A stretch of 64,000 nt of DNA. Origin: Rhytidiadelphus loreus. Taxonomy: Eukaryota; Streptophyta; Bryopsida; Hypnales; Hylocomiaceae. Positions 34,389 through 45,607 of the stretch are shown here, in pieces. Every line of letters begins with the position of its first letter. Position 1 is the first letter of the stretch. Location: contig OX344764.1 of assembly GCA_947034895.1 (NCBI GenBank), positions 73,761,348-73,825,347 on the forward strand, given 5' to 3'. The notes below the pieces were generated by a model, which was given only the letters and a program-made list of their open reading frames with translations, had not been told where the DNA came from and searched no databases. A program made the position numbers and the translations under genes.

Positions 34389-35681
34389 CAATGAGGCTTC
34401 CACTCCCGCTTTGCCTTTCCTGCCTACTGCACTGAGGCCCTTCACACCTTGACGTGCCACGACGATCTGGACGGACTTCTCTTTTTGGGAAGCCGTATTC
34501 CAATATTGAATTAGGCGTTCCCATTGGTCGGGATCGATGTGCATTGGGGGTTTGGAGTTCTCCTGGTCTGTGGAGGACAGCCACTTACTTTTCAACCGAG
34601 ACCTCTCTGATTTCATAAACTTCGTCACTGTCGTTTGGAAGGCAGCCATGCTCAAAGGGGACCCAATGTACTCGAACTCATTGTCCAAAAGCTCTCGCAA
34701 CTTCTGGAGAGTGTGAGGCTTATGCTTCGACCAATCCACGATGCTCATGTCCATGACTTTTGGAACAAAATTCCGCACCACTAGGTCCCACGCATTCTTC
34801 CCTGAGCAGCCAGGATCCACCTCGCCCCCCTCAAGCACTTCCACGAAGTTGGGTTTAGGGGGACCCGTCAAGGTCTCTTCTCTTCCAAACTCATAAGCTG
34901 TACGCTTCTTCCGCCGACTTGTGTGCTCAAATGTCTGCTCCACTGCATCGCATCCAATCTGGTAAGAGTGTCGTGCTAGCGCATTCCGCAGAGGTTGGCG
35001 GGGGGGTGGCAGCTTTGGCAGCCACTTTCCCGGCTGCCATTGCCATCCTGAATCCTCAGGCTCGTCAGGTGGGGGGGGTGGCTGCGAAGACGGCCTACGT
35101 GCAAGCAACTTCCTCGGTGACTTCAAGATAGGGGTAGGTTTTGGGCGCTTTGCCCTTCTGTCCACCAACGGCTCTGGTTCCTCCATGTCATTGTCACTGG
35201 AGTCGAACAATGCATCCTCTACAGCAGCGCACCAAACAGAAAGAGCGGTGAGCAAGACAAAGGCATCCATTTGGTTTAGAGGGGAGCGCGGAGTGGTTCC
35301 CGAATTGACCCCATACATCCATATTGCGCAAAACAAAGAAAACCCGTACTTGGGGTTGATCATAGGATGATTCTGCAAAAAATTGGGTATGCTGGGCACC
35401 GCCTCCAATTAACAACGCAAGCAAGTCTGGTTCTGGGACTCCCACTGCGGGTAAGGCAAATCGGGTCATGCTTCTTCCTCCTGAACTCAACACACCAATG
35501 CAGCCTTGACCCTAGCAACCTTGAAAGAAAGCGGGAGACAATTTTTACCTGCCGCACCGTCCTCCAACTTCGAAAGCCGCTCTACATGTGTATAAGCTAT
35601 AGCTAAGTGCGTCATACCTCTTGCAATGGCCTCTTCATTGGACTTCGTCGCCTCTGAGGAAGAATTGCGATCGCTGCTCAT
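34389..35681 (-). pseudogene. tnpA-like gene of the CACTA, exons 1-2 (Transposase_24/Ptta-En-Spm type)
   Basis: Exon 1 runs 35681-35549 from ATG (MSSDRNSSSE). After a GT-AG intron, exon 2 runs 35218-34389 (EDALFDSSDND onward). The two total 963 nt, exactly 321 codons. Exon 2 has a proline-rich basic segment, then a block containing VDWSKHKPHTLQKL and, near its end, WERLIQYWNTASQKEKS. That is the pattern of plant Ptta/En/Spm second-ORF proteins, which bind subterminal repeats and assist Tnp2. The exon 2 donor is GTGAGC at 34388. The next exon lies beyond hAT-2. This part is intact; the gene is called pseudo because exon 3 has a 1-nt insertion. Confidence 0.72.
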
Positions 35682-37343
35682 TTTGGACTTGTCACCTGCT
35701 GCTCCACAACTGCCGTGAGTGCGCGCGCTTCTCCCTTCTGCTCCGTCCTCGGAGGCCCTGTTGCCTGCTACTCCTACGCACAACCTTTTCACCTTTCTCT
35801 CGTCGATTTGGCCCCTCACACTCGCGCTTCTTCCCGGAGTCCTGATCGCTGCGCGATGCAGGTGGTTTAGGGTTCAGTAGGTTTAAGAATACAATGGCCG
35901 TATTGAAGAAGGAGCCGCACAAGCGCAAAGAAAATCAAAACAACCCAATTGCAGGGAGAAGACGAAATCATGAAAAAAAAATAAAACTGCTCGAGTTACG
36001 CTTGCCTCCTCAAGCTAGACTGCGAGAGAGACACACTTGAATTGCCCCGCCGCCACCGGTTCCACGTGGCCACCTTGTTGAGGAATGGGGTTTAAGGCAA
36101 TTCTTCACTGATTGCACTCCGACGCTACTTCCCCACGACTTCTTCCTCACTCACATGAAGTGACACAGAAGATAGACATTGGACGTCGTGACTTCTGCAC
36201 AACTCCAACACGACTGCACAGTGTCCAAGGCATATGGGCGGCGCATTTTTCAAAGCTCATAAACCGTTAACCCTACCGCGGCGGCTGCTTGTAGAGATCA
36301 ACGGGTTGCACCATGGCTGTGCACAGAAACACACGCGCAAGCCAAGCAAGAGAGACGACCAACTCTGCGGGCAGGGATGCGCGGCAGCGGTTGGGGAGCA
36401 CAAAATATTCTATTCAGGCGGAGCATGCGGCGTGGAGGACACAACGACATCGACCAACTTCAGTGCACCCACAAATGTAGGGACAATTGAATTACAAAGT
36501 AAGGTAAGGAGGAAACTCACGGTGCAAGTTGCGAGTTGAAAAGAGGCCCGAATTTTGCGTGAACTTCTGCCACATGCTTGTCCCGTGCTAGTTCATATTC
36601 TCCCTTCTGCGGTGGCGGAGACTCCATGCCGTGCCCTGAGCTTCGAGATGCTTGTCACCTGACCAGAATTTGCTGTCTACTTCCTTGTGCGTAGGTAAAC
36701 CAACGTTGTTGATCGGAGCAAAACAGCGTGGAAGACAGGCGCGGAGCTGCACGGAGGAAGAAGGTCATTGCCGGCATCTATAGTTTCAAAATCCAAAGCC
36801 TCATCTTCCCTTCCGTTCAGACCGCCACAAAAAGTGTGATTTGTTCCTCCTCAAGCAGGTGTGCATTCTTGATCACGACCAGGGAAAAGAGGAAGTGGGT
36901 TTGATTACATGACAGATTTGGCGGCTGACATTTAATTACGAGGTTATGCAATAACTCATGACTTGTCCACGACTGAAGGAAGTATTTATACGAGCTAGAT
37001 TTGCTCCTGATTTTGTTATGATCGCAAAGTGATAGCGTGACTCCTAACTCATGAAGCCTATATACGGTTCAGGGGGGACACCCTATATACGTCAATTCAC
37101 AGGATGCCTGTGTGTTGACTTCAGAGACTTAGTGAGGCCCCACGGCCGGACGTTAGACTACAGGCCCCATCCTCCCGAGTCCCGACGACTTGAGATAGTC
37201 ACGGGTAAGTCGCAGGCTTTGTCTACAGTGACTTCCTCGATACTTCATGGTGACTTCTCAAAGCTTCTTCGCGACTCGATAGTGACTTCCTCGCGACTTG
37301 ATGGTGACTTCTGAGGATTTTGAAGATGATGGACACTTGCAGG
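35682..37343. promoter_or_regulatory. Central non-coding region of the CACTA, left part
   Basis: This is the divergent upstream region between the tnpA-like and tnp2 genes. It has clusters of CACTA boxes at about 36110-36220 and 36955-37310 (repeated GTGACTTC, AGTGACTTCCTCG, GCGACTCG). Short ORFs (for example 36234-36539) have no recognisable domain. The right part is 50696-51211. Confidence 0.5.
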
Positions 37344-40261
37344 TGACGATCGAAGCTGCGACCGCCCCACCCTCTATTGCAGGGTGTGAAGACGCTAGAC
37401 ATAACTCGACATCTTTAAACCGTATTGTCCACACCCCCTTCCACATGAAACCACCTCCAGAAGTTCAGTCACTAAGTCTTCACGTAGTGTGTGCACAACC
37501 AAACGGCCACCCTAAATTCCCAACGGAGCTTGAAGTTAGCATGCGCCCCTCAGAAGTTAGTTACCAGCATGTCTTTGAGAAGTTAGAATTGGCAACTCCT
37601 GCTAGACTAGGTGCACTACCAGAGGCAGTCATGTCATTGGTATTACCCACAAGTCTTGGCTCCCTAGGTCGGGTCCCCCAAAAGTGTGTTTGAGGGATAC
37701 TATGTCTTTCGCCATATCTAAAAATTGTACCATGATAGGACACAATTTGTTGGCGGACACTTCTGTGCCAGAAGGCGGGTGTCGTACGCGTAATACTGTA
37801 GTAAGCGCTCTTAACCACAACAACGTGACAAGATGACACGGAATATCGTCCCAGGGAACCCCAGAGGGTGTTCTAAATTCCGTCTAATCCGGTTTATTGT
37901 AACTACTTCAATTTTCACTCCACAACCGGATTCTATCTCTATCCGGACTCTCTACCAGATCCAGATTATCCCAAACACCAGATCCGTAACTTACACACAC
38001 GGTTTTCGATACCTCTGTTTTACCTTCAGAGGGTCCTCACTGACTTTTTCGGAGGGGTAAGGACAACACCACTCCTTGTATCTCACTAACTCTAACTTCC
38101 TAATGACACGTATCCAAAGATCTTTTCGTCACAAACAAGGAACAGACTGGCTGACCCTCACAACTTCGGATTTTTCCAGAAGCAGGTCACTCAAAATACA
38201 ACCCGACTCCCCTTGCTACAACGACAAATACAAGACTTACCCGGAAACTGAGACGGGGTCTGTGAGCCTTCAAGTTGGCACTTGGAACTCTGAACTTATT
38301 TTTCGCGATTTTTAGTTAATTTTTGAGTGAAAAATAGGAAAAAACATATAAAAATACAATTATTGTGGGTTTTGGTAGAAGTCCCTACCAAAGAGGTGTG
38401 TCATGGCCTTGAATGCGTGAAACACGTAAGATGTTACATTTTCACTAATTTTAGGTCTTATTAGTAGAAATAAGTAGTTAAGTTAGTAATTCCGAGCGAT
38501 GTGAGAATTTGAGAGTTAACCAGTCCTAGTGTCTTGTTCATGTAATACAACAGCTATAAGTATACATGTAACAAACTGGTTAAAAGTTAGAGTCTAGTCA
38601 GAGTCAGTCCAAATCCAACTCGAAAGAGTTAGATTTATTGTTTGCAGGTAATTTTGAGAAATACAGTCATTCACATACCAAGATGGAGGAAATGATGATT
38701 GGAACATACAGAGAGGTGCTTTTCTAGGTCAAAGCATGCTAGGAGGTCAAATAGAAGCCCGATCATCCAAGATTCCCCTGGTATCAAGAATAATTTTTCC
38801 CCCGGGTGGAAATTATTAAAGAATTGCTAAAAATAGCATTCTTATTGGAGATTTGGTTTTGCCTTTAGTTGATGGACATCTTGTAGAAGATTGCCCAAAA
38901 GTTTCGGGATTTTACAAAACTCCACGATGACTCCATGGGAAGTCAACCGCTTAAAACTGCATTCGTAAATTCCTAGAAATTACCAATGTTGCGGTAAAAT
39001 CTCACTAAAAATTAGGATAGTGTTTTGTGTGCCAATAAAGAGCCCTGTCAAGTTTGAAGACATTCCGACATTCCCAACTACCAGAATTAGAACCGACAGC
39101 GAATTTTACAAAAATTTACCACTTGGCGGCGGGTTGACCGGCGAACCAGGAGCTAGCGGTGTCCGAAGGGAGCGTTTCAAGGGTCAATTCTTACTCCCAC
39201 GAATATTCTAAACCACCCGGGACCGACAGTTTCATCAAAAGACGCAAACTCCAAAAGTTAGCTTTTTAACTTTTGTTCTGAGTTACCGTGACTCAAATTT
39301 GCGCTTTAAAACGGCTGGAGAGGTAGGGGTAAGGGATCCTTTAGGCTAATTGGGGTCTTTTGAATGCGATGGCGCAGTTTGTTTTCAGTTTCAAGTTGTC
39401 CCTCAAAAGATAGAGAGGGTCAGCCCTTAGTTTGACTTTTAAAAGGTAATTTTTGATTAATCTGGGTTGATTTTGCAAATATCTCTTGTAAAATCGAAGA
39501 TTGGATTTGCCCAAGATACTTGTCTTGCGTAAGAAGCCATCTTTTGGACTAAAGAAAGCCAATTTAGAACTAACCCTAGATTAAAACACAAAATATCTTG
39601 GTTAATTAGGTAGGTTTTCAAAATATCTTTGGGAAAATCAAATATTTGATTTGGGAAAAGATTCTAAGGCCATTTAGGGCCTAGAAGGAACTCGCTTGAG
39701 AACCTTCCTTCCCATTAAACAAAGATTATTTTGAAAATACGTTTAGGTAGTTTAGCAAAATATCTAGATTGAAAGTAAAAGATAATTTACGAACAACTTA
39801 CCGGGGGGGGCCTGGAGCGAGTATATAAGGCCCTTCCTCGAGGTTGTTCGTGGCCCTCATTCTTTGTTTCATTCTTGTTGTTGCTCTTGTCGTGCTACCG
39901 ACACTTGTCGGAGCACTTTTTAAGCCAAGATTTGGCTATTTTCTTCTATTTTCTTCTATTCTCTTGTACTTTGAAGGTCCGGAGGGCCCCTTCAAAGCTT
40001 TGTTTTCTTTTCTTGTTGAATTTGGAGGCTTCAAGCCCCAAAACTTTGCTTTTCAAAGAGTTTAGGTGGAGGAAATCCCCTAACTCTAGTATTGTTTGTG
40101 TTAACTAACGTATTTCTTGAATTTGGAGGCTTCAAGCCCCGAAACTTTGACATTTTGGGAGTTGTGGGAGTAGTTCCCAAACTCTACTTTGATATTGTTG
40201 TTCTTTTGATACTAACCAACCATTTGTGTGAATTGAGAATAGTCTGTGAACTTAAAACTTT

Positions 40262-40925
40262 AAAGCGGCGAAGCTAGACTTTGCCAAAAGGTTTTGAGCA
40301 TCACTACGTGCCAAAACTCGTTGTATAACGGGTGTTTGGTTTGAATAGTTGCTAATGTTCGGTTAAACACTGTCATGTGTACCTCCTTTAGTGATTAAAC
40401 TTAAAACTTTGCTTTGAATTTTGGAAATTAGTTTTTAATGTTCGGTTAAACACTGTCATGTGTACCTCCTTTAAGAATTAAGTTTCAAAATACTAATTTG
40501 GATCCTTGGATCCTGGTTATTCTTGGGGTTGCTCCTACACGGCGGAGCTTTGACTTTGAAACCTGGAAACGGGTACTTGAAACTTTGATTTGACTGTTAA
40601 TTTCTGGGGTTGCTCCCGCACGGCGGAGCTTTGACTTTGAAACCTAGAAACGGGTACTTGAAACTTTGATTTGACTGTTAATTCCTGGGGTTGCTCCCGC
40701 ACGGCAGAGCTTTGACTTTGAAACCTGGAAACGGGTACTTAAAACTTTAATTTGTTTGTTACTCCCTGGGGTTGCTCCCACACGGCGAAGCTTTGACCTT
40801 ATCAGGTTAAAATTTACCTTTGTGAAAGATACTAATTCTTGAATTGTCCCACACAGCGAAGCTTTAACTTTTAAATTACCATTCAAAACTTAGAATTATC
40901 TCGGACGGCAAAGTTTTGGCTTAAA
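40262..40925 (+). repeat. CGGCGGAGCTTTGA repeats in LTR 3
   Basis: Three to four direct copies of an approximately 82-bp unit (GGGGTTGCTCC, then CGGCGGAGCTTTGAC, then GAAACCT and GGGTACTTGAAAC) plus degenerate single copies. Related CGGCGAAGCTTTGA words occur in LTR 2 at 47300-47610 and, inverted, in LTR 1 at 22990-23310. Confidence 0.8.
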
Positions 40926-42431
40926 AAACAAGAACCGTGGGATAAAGATTCTTTTTGAAACATATTTAAAGTTTAAGTGACATTGATTTATTTTTCTTTC
41001 ACGTTGGACATGTGGTGAAGGTACTTTTGCTTCTAACTCGCCACTTGTTGCTTTAAATTCGATCTAATTACTAATCTATCATTATTTGAATTCCATAAAA
41101 ATAGTGTTGCTTTGTTTCGCTTTCTTTCATTAGAATTAACAATCTTTTATTTTTTCTAAGTGTGATTTACTCAGGAAATTGCTGATATCCTTGTTGAAAG
41201 ATTTAATTTTTCTTTCAGAGAAATTTCTGTTCCTCAAAGTCCAGTGTTAGTCTCTTATTCAAAAATCCAGTAACCCGGGCCGTAGCAGCAGTCATAAGGC
41301 CAGGTTAACGAAGCAGGAGAACAGGATCGGGAACCCCAGGGGAACGCCGGCAGCATTATCAAACGGGGGTAGGACGACCTGAAGGCACGACGAGAAGGCG
41401 ACTGACAGACGGGGGCAGGACGACCCGAGGGCACGACGAGAAGGCGACTGACGGACGGAGAAGGCGGGACGAACGAAGGACCAGTCACGACGCGCCACGT
41501 GGAGCCCGAAATCGGCAGCGCAGAGGCACAGGGGGACTGAAGGTCGACTGGCAGTAAGGAAGGTGTCGGGGTGTGAGGAGCGTCGCAAGCAAGGCCTGTC
41601 GACAAACAGGGCCGGTTGAACCAAGGCTCGTCCAGACCAAAAACAACTGGCTCATCAAGCTCAGTTCTTAAAAACGGAAGGTAAGGCTAATCCAAAACTT
41701 TACACTTTTATTATTGATAGCTGGACACACACTCAAATTTCGAGTGTCTTTGGAAAATTTCCCAAAAGCTCTCATGCTCTTAATTATCCTTACAACACTA
41801 GATTGCCAAACTCCATAGCCAAAACTCAATCAACAACAACAACAAAATACCAACAATTGGAAGAAGGAGAAGAATAAGAAGGAAATAATTCAACACGTGA
41901 AGGAATTAACGGATTAAACAACTATTAAGGTAAGAATCTAACTATTCATCAACTAATTGTTTTGGCATTGTTTATTTGTTTTTATTCTTTTTACTATTCA
42001 TTTGGATTGTCGTTCATCCTTTTATTCTTTTTCCTATTCATTGATAGATTTGTTTTAGATTATTTAAGAATATTTTATTAGAATACTATTCATTCGGTTG
42101 GTTTTAGTTATTAATTAGGATTCCAAAGCCAAATTAGTTGTTTGTTTGTAGTTTGGGGAATTTGTTTTATTAGGCCTAATAAGCCAAAACAATAATAACA
42201 AACAACAACTAATATCTTGGAATATTTAATAAAATAACTATTAAAAATTGGCAATCGAATAAAACTACTATTCATTGAAAACTTAGGAAATATGAATTAA
42301 ATTTATCATTTAATTTAAATTCCTAAAATCAAAGGATTAGTTTTAATTTGCCAAAACTAACAAATTTGGACTTTTTAGATAGGTTTTAAAAAACAAGAAT
42401 ACTAAGATTTCTTCCAAATTCATGAAAGACA

Positions 42432-42503
42432 ATGGAGAATTTCGAGGAGACGATTATGATGGTGTTTTGCGATGATGGGACGATCGACATTCTCGACACC
42501 AAG
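42432..42503 (+). CDS. Short ATG exon with splice donor in LTR 3 (candidate leader exon)
   Basis: 24 codons (MENFEETIMM onward, ending DTK) directly followed by the donor-like GTATGA. The equivalent in LTR 2 is 21 codons. Candidate first coding exon of the parent element; see findings. Confidence 0.35.
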
Positions 42504-43663
42504 GTATGATTTCAAATTTTATCTTTTGTCTTTTCTTTTGCTTTCATTCTTTTAAAATTTAGATTAGAAAATTAAAAACTAACAAACTTAACCATTTAGA
42601 ATCCAATAGCTAGTAGAATTTAAATTGTTAGAAAACCTTTGAAAATTTATCTAAAATCGTAAAAAAGTAATAATTAGATTAACTTTGAATTAATTTGGAA
42701 AACGAAATAGTAATCTCATCCAAAAGAATCTCAAAAGGAATCTAATTTAATTTAGGAACTTGGGGAATATTAGAATAATTAGGGAAAGTCAAAACCTAAT
42801 TTGTCTACTTATTCTCTTGAAAATTATTAAAGGAAGGAATTCCATCCAACCAAGGGGAATTTTCATCCATTTAAAAGTCTTCACCTAAAAGTTCTAAATT
42901 CTTACTTTTTATCTTAACAAGAAGTTAATTAATCACTTTACTCATAAAAAACATAAAACCCTAAAAAATCACTAAATTTAGAATAATAACTTAGAATTAG
43001 GATTAATTAAAAAACAATTAGGAATATTCTCAAGGCACGACTAGGGAATCTTTTGAAAACATAATCTTTTAAAGAATCTTTTGAAGATTCTAAATCCACC
43101 TTTTACTTTTTAAATTACTTTAATTTGAAAAGATTAAAGGGTGGATGAAGTTTTGACCTAATTTTGGATGAAAAATCTTAAAATAGGTCAAAATTAGGTT
43201 TTCACTAAAAATTCCGTTAAATAACTTAATTAACCTTTGAACCCTGAAATTTAGATTTATTTTACATTATTTTGCTATTTTTAGTTGACGGATGAAGTTT
43301 TTAGGATAGAATTAGGTACGAATTTCATCCACACATAACTTTCATTAGGAATATCAGAATCCAACTTGCTTTACCATTTTGGAAAGGGCAAATTGTATTC
43401 TTTGATTTAGTTTAGGTAGAATTTTATTTTAGCTAGAAGTTTAAATTACAATTAACTAACCCTTAACAACCTTTATTTCTTAACTATTAGAGTGTTTTGA
43501 AGTACTTAAAGTAGGTAAAAATCAACATAACAAAGTGTCCATTGCTTGGAAGGCCAAAGAACACTACGTTTACATTTCACCCTTATAATTTGCTAACTTA
43601 TGCCGCTAGAACCTGTGTGCAACTTTCTGACTTAAGGGTGGAGTTAGAAACACTCACAGGGTC

Positions 43664-44280
43664 CAGTACTAGCAATCCAACTTGTGTTTGCAGATTGACG
43701 GAACTTTCCGGGTGAGTGGGGTTTTTCTACAGACGGTTGCTTATCTCCGCACGGAACCCTCCCTAGCCTTCCGGACCCGCACCCACACCACCAACGCCGG
43801 ACTCCGCACAACTTCCTACACCCGCTAAAACCGCTTCCCTGGACAACACACAGTTCACAGACCCGGGAAACCCTGAATCCGGACTCCTTACCACCTCTCT
43901 ACTCTTTAGCCACAACCTTCAAGCAAGCGCCCAAGCAACCTTAAAACTCCCAAGGAAAAGGAAACCAAGAATCCACAAAGAAAACTAAGGCAATGAGTAA
44001 AAAGACAATAAAAATGCAAACATATATTTACTGCTAAAAAATAAGGAATAGCAAGAAAAGGAATGAAGGACCACAAGCGGTCCCTTCCTTTTATAAGCAA
44101 AACAACATGCCGTAAAACCCGCGGAAAGTGCCACTAAACACCATCCTAAACTGCCCTAAAAGTCCGGGCGGATAAGTTTAACTAAAACTTACCCCTGAAA
44201 ATCCAGAATCCGGATTCTGACTGAGACCCGGAACTCCTAGTCTAACTAAAAGATAACTGAAAAACTATCAGTCTAACTAC
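43664..44280. other. 3' flank of the degenerate gene with TATA-like box
   Basis: Part of the TG...CA element. On the minus strand TTATAAAAGGAAGG (about 44083-44096) looks like a promoter. No further gene. Confidence 0.4.
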
Positions 44281-45607
44281 CTACTTTCCCTTCCGTTGTT
44301 TCTTCGAACTACTGTCAAATCCTAACTGTCCCCGGGTGCTGGTCTTGCCTTGGGGTGTACGGAGGGACGCCCGGGTGATGATCGATGTCTTCCGGACAGG
44401 GGGACTGTTAGAATCCGTCTCGTCCGTATGGACTAAAGACTGGTCCGCCTCCTCCAACGACTTCGGATCCTCCTCCACTTCTGCCTCCTCCGATATCTCA
44501 ATGGGATCCGGTATAGGCATAGGCATCGGTGGAGGTGGTTCGATATCCTCGAACTGCTCTGGATGCGTTCGTGCTGGATTCTGGACAAGGTTGATCCGGG
44601 CATCCAAACTGCTCCGGACCGGCATATCCTGTCCCAGAAATCCGGAAGAGTGCCCCCCTTGAGTAACGATGTTGATCAGTGATCCAAATTGACCTGTCCG
44701 TTTGATGGGCGAGATGGGAGGTTGCATTGCCGGAGTTGCGATGACATCCGGAACTTCCGGAAATCCCCCGAAGTCGAGAGGCTTGTTCGGATCCATGTCC
44801 GCCATCATGGACCGGAATTCCTTCAACGATGCCTCCATTCTGCCCGACATCTCCACCATTACCCGGACTATCTTTGTGTTGGTGAGGGTCGCGGACGTCT
44901 TCTGCATCTCATCGTACAGTGCCGCCTTGTGATAGAGGTCCGCTGGACTGACCATCCATTTCTGGAAGGTCTGGAACGCTTGATATGCCTTCTGCGTCGC
45001 CCCTTGAGACTATTGCAGCTCTCCTTCCGTCCAGGTCAGCTTCCCCTTGAGCGCGTCCCGTTCTGTCTTCAAGTTCCGGATTTCCGTCCTCATCTTGTTC
45101 CATTCCAACTCGGCCGGTAACGCCTTCAGCGCGTCCACCAGGTTTTCCGGTTCGCACTTCACGACTTCTGCGGACCGGAGTACAATCTCCGTAAGCCTGT
45201 CGTGGTAATCCTTCGCAGTCCGGATCCACTCTTCTCCGCACTCGAAGAAGCGTGGTCCTTCCCACTCCTGTTTATTCTGGGTGAGAAAGCGACCTGAGAA
45301 TTTACCTCTGGCTGCCGGAATCGTAGACTTCCGTCTTTTGCTTCCCGATGCCTGCTCCCGTTCCTCCTTCTCCCTCTGTGTGTGCTTCGGTTCTGGATCC
45401 GGCTTCTCTTCCTTGACTTCCGGCTTGGCTTCCTCCTCCTCCTCCTCCTCTATCTCCTACTCCTCCTCCGACTCCTGCGTCTCCTGCTCCTCCTCATCAA
45501 AGCAGTTGCATTGGAGCATGATAAGCCTGGTCTCATAATCCGTCGCCTCGTCTTCTATCAGCAGTTCCCGCTGTTGGTACAGGTGGAGGAGGTATGTGCT
45601 GAGCGGG
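44281..45607 (-). pseudogene. Degenerate unknown gene of the TG...CA element, 3' part
   Basis: Continues the frame from 49723 after removal of LTR 2. The translation has YLLHLYQQRELL, a Glu-rich low-complexity run, a basic KRRKS patch, a coiled-coil-like region and the acidic Pro-rich tail ending SSKKQRKGK. In-frame TAG codons are at 45457-45459 and 45010-45012. The whole gene would be 627 codons including stop (559 + 1,327 - 5 nt of duplicated TSD, divisible by three). It resembles gag-like or plant-mobile-domain-associated proteins in composition only; no family is claimed. Confidence 0.55.

Larger units (their letters stand above)
38261..43658 (+). mobile_element. Solo-LTR-like element 3 (5,398 bp), plus orientation
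   Basis: Starts TGTGAGCCTT and ends ACACTCACA, with an exact GGGTC duplication (38256-38260 and 43659-43663). A TATA box, GTATATAAGGC, lies near 39822. It shares with LTR 1 and LTR 2 the GCGGTAAAATCTCACTAAAA word, the (C/G)GGCGAAGCTTTGA repeats and the short ATG-plus-donor exon, but is more diverged. No coding genes. Confidence 0.75.

Noticed and set aside
36234..36539. 101-codon plus-strand ORF as a gene
   Set aside because: No recognisable domain, lies in CACTA central non-coding DNA, composition not protein-like throughout.
41255..41624. Pro/Ser-rich minus-strand ORFs in LTR 3
   Set aside because: GC-rich local repeat (GGCACGACGAGAAGGCGACT) with no domain; not conserved in LTR 1 or 2.
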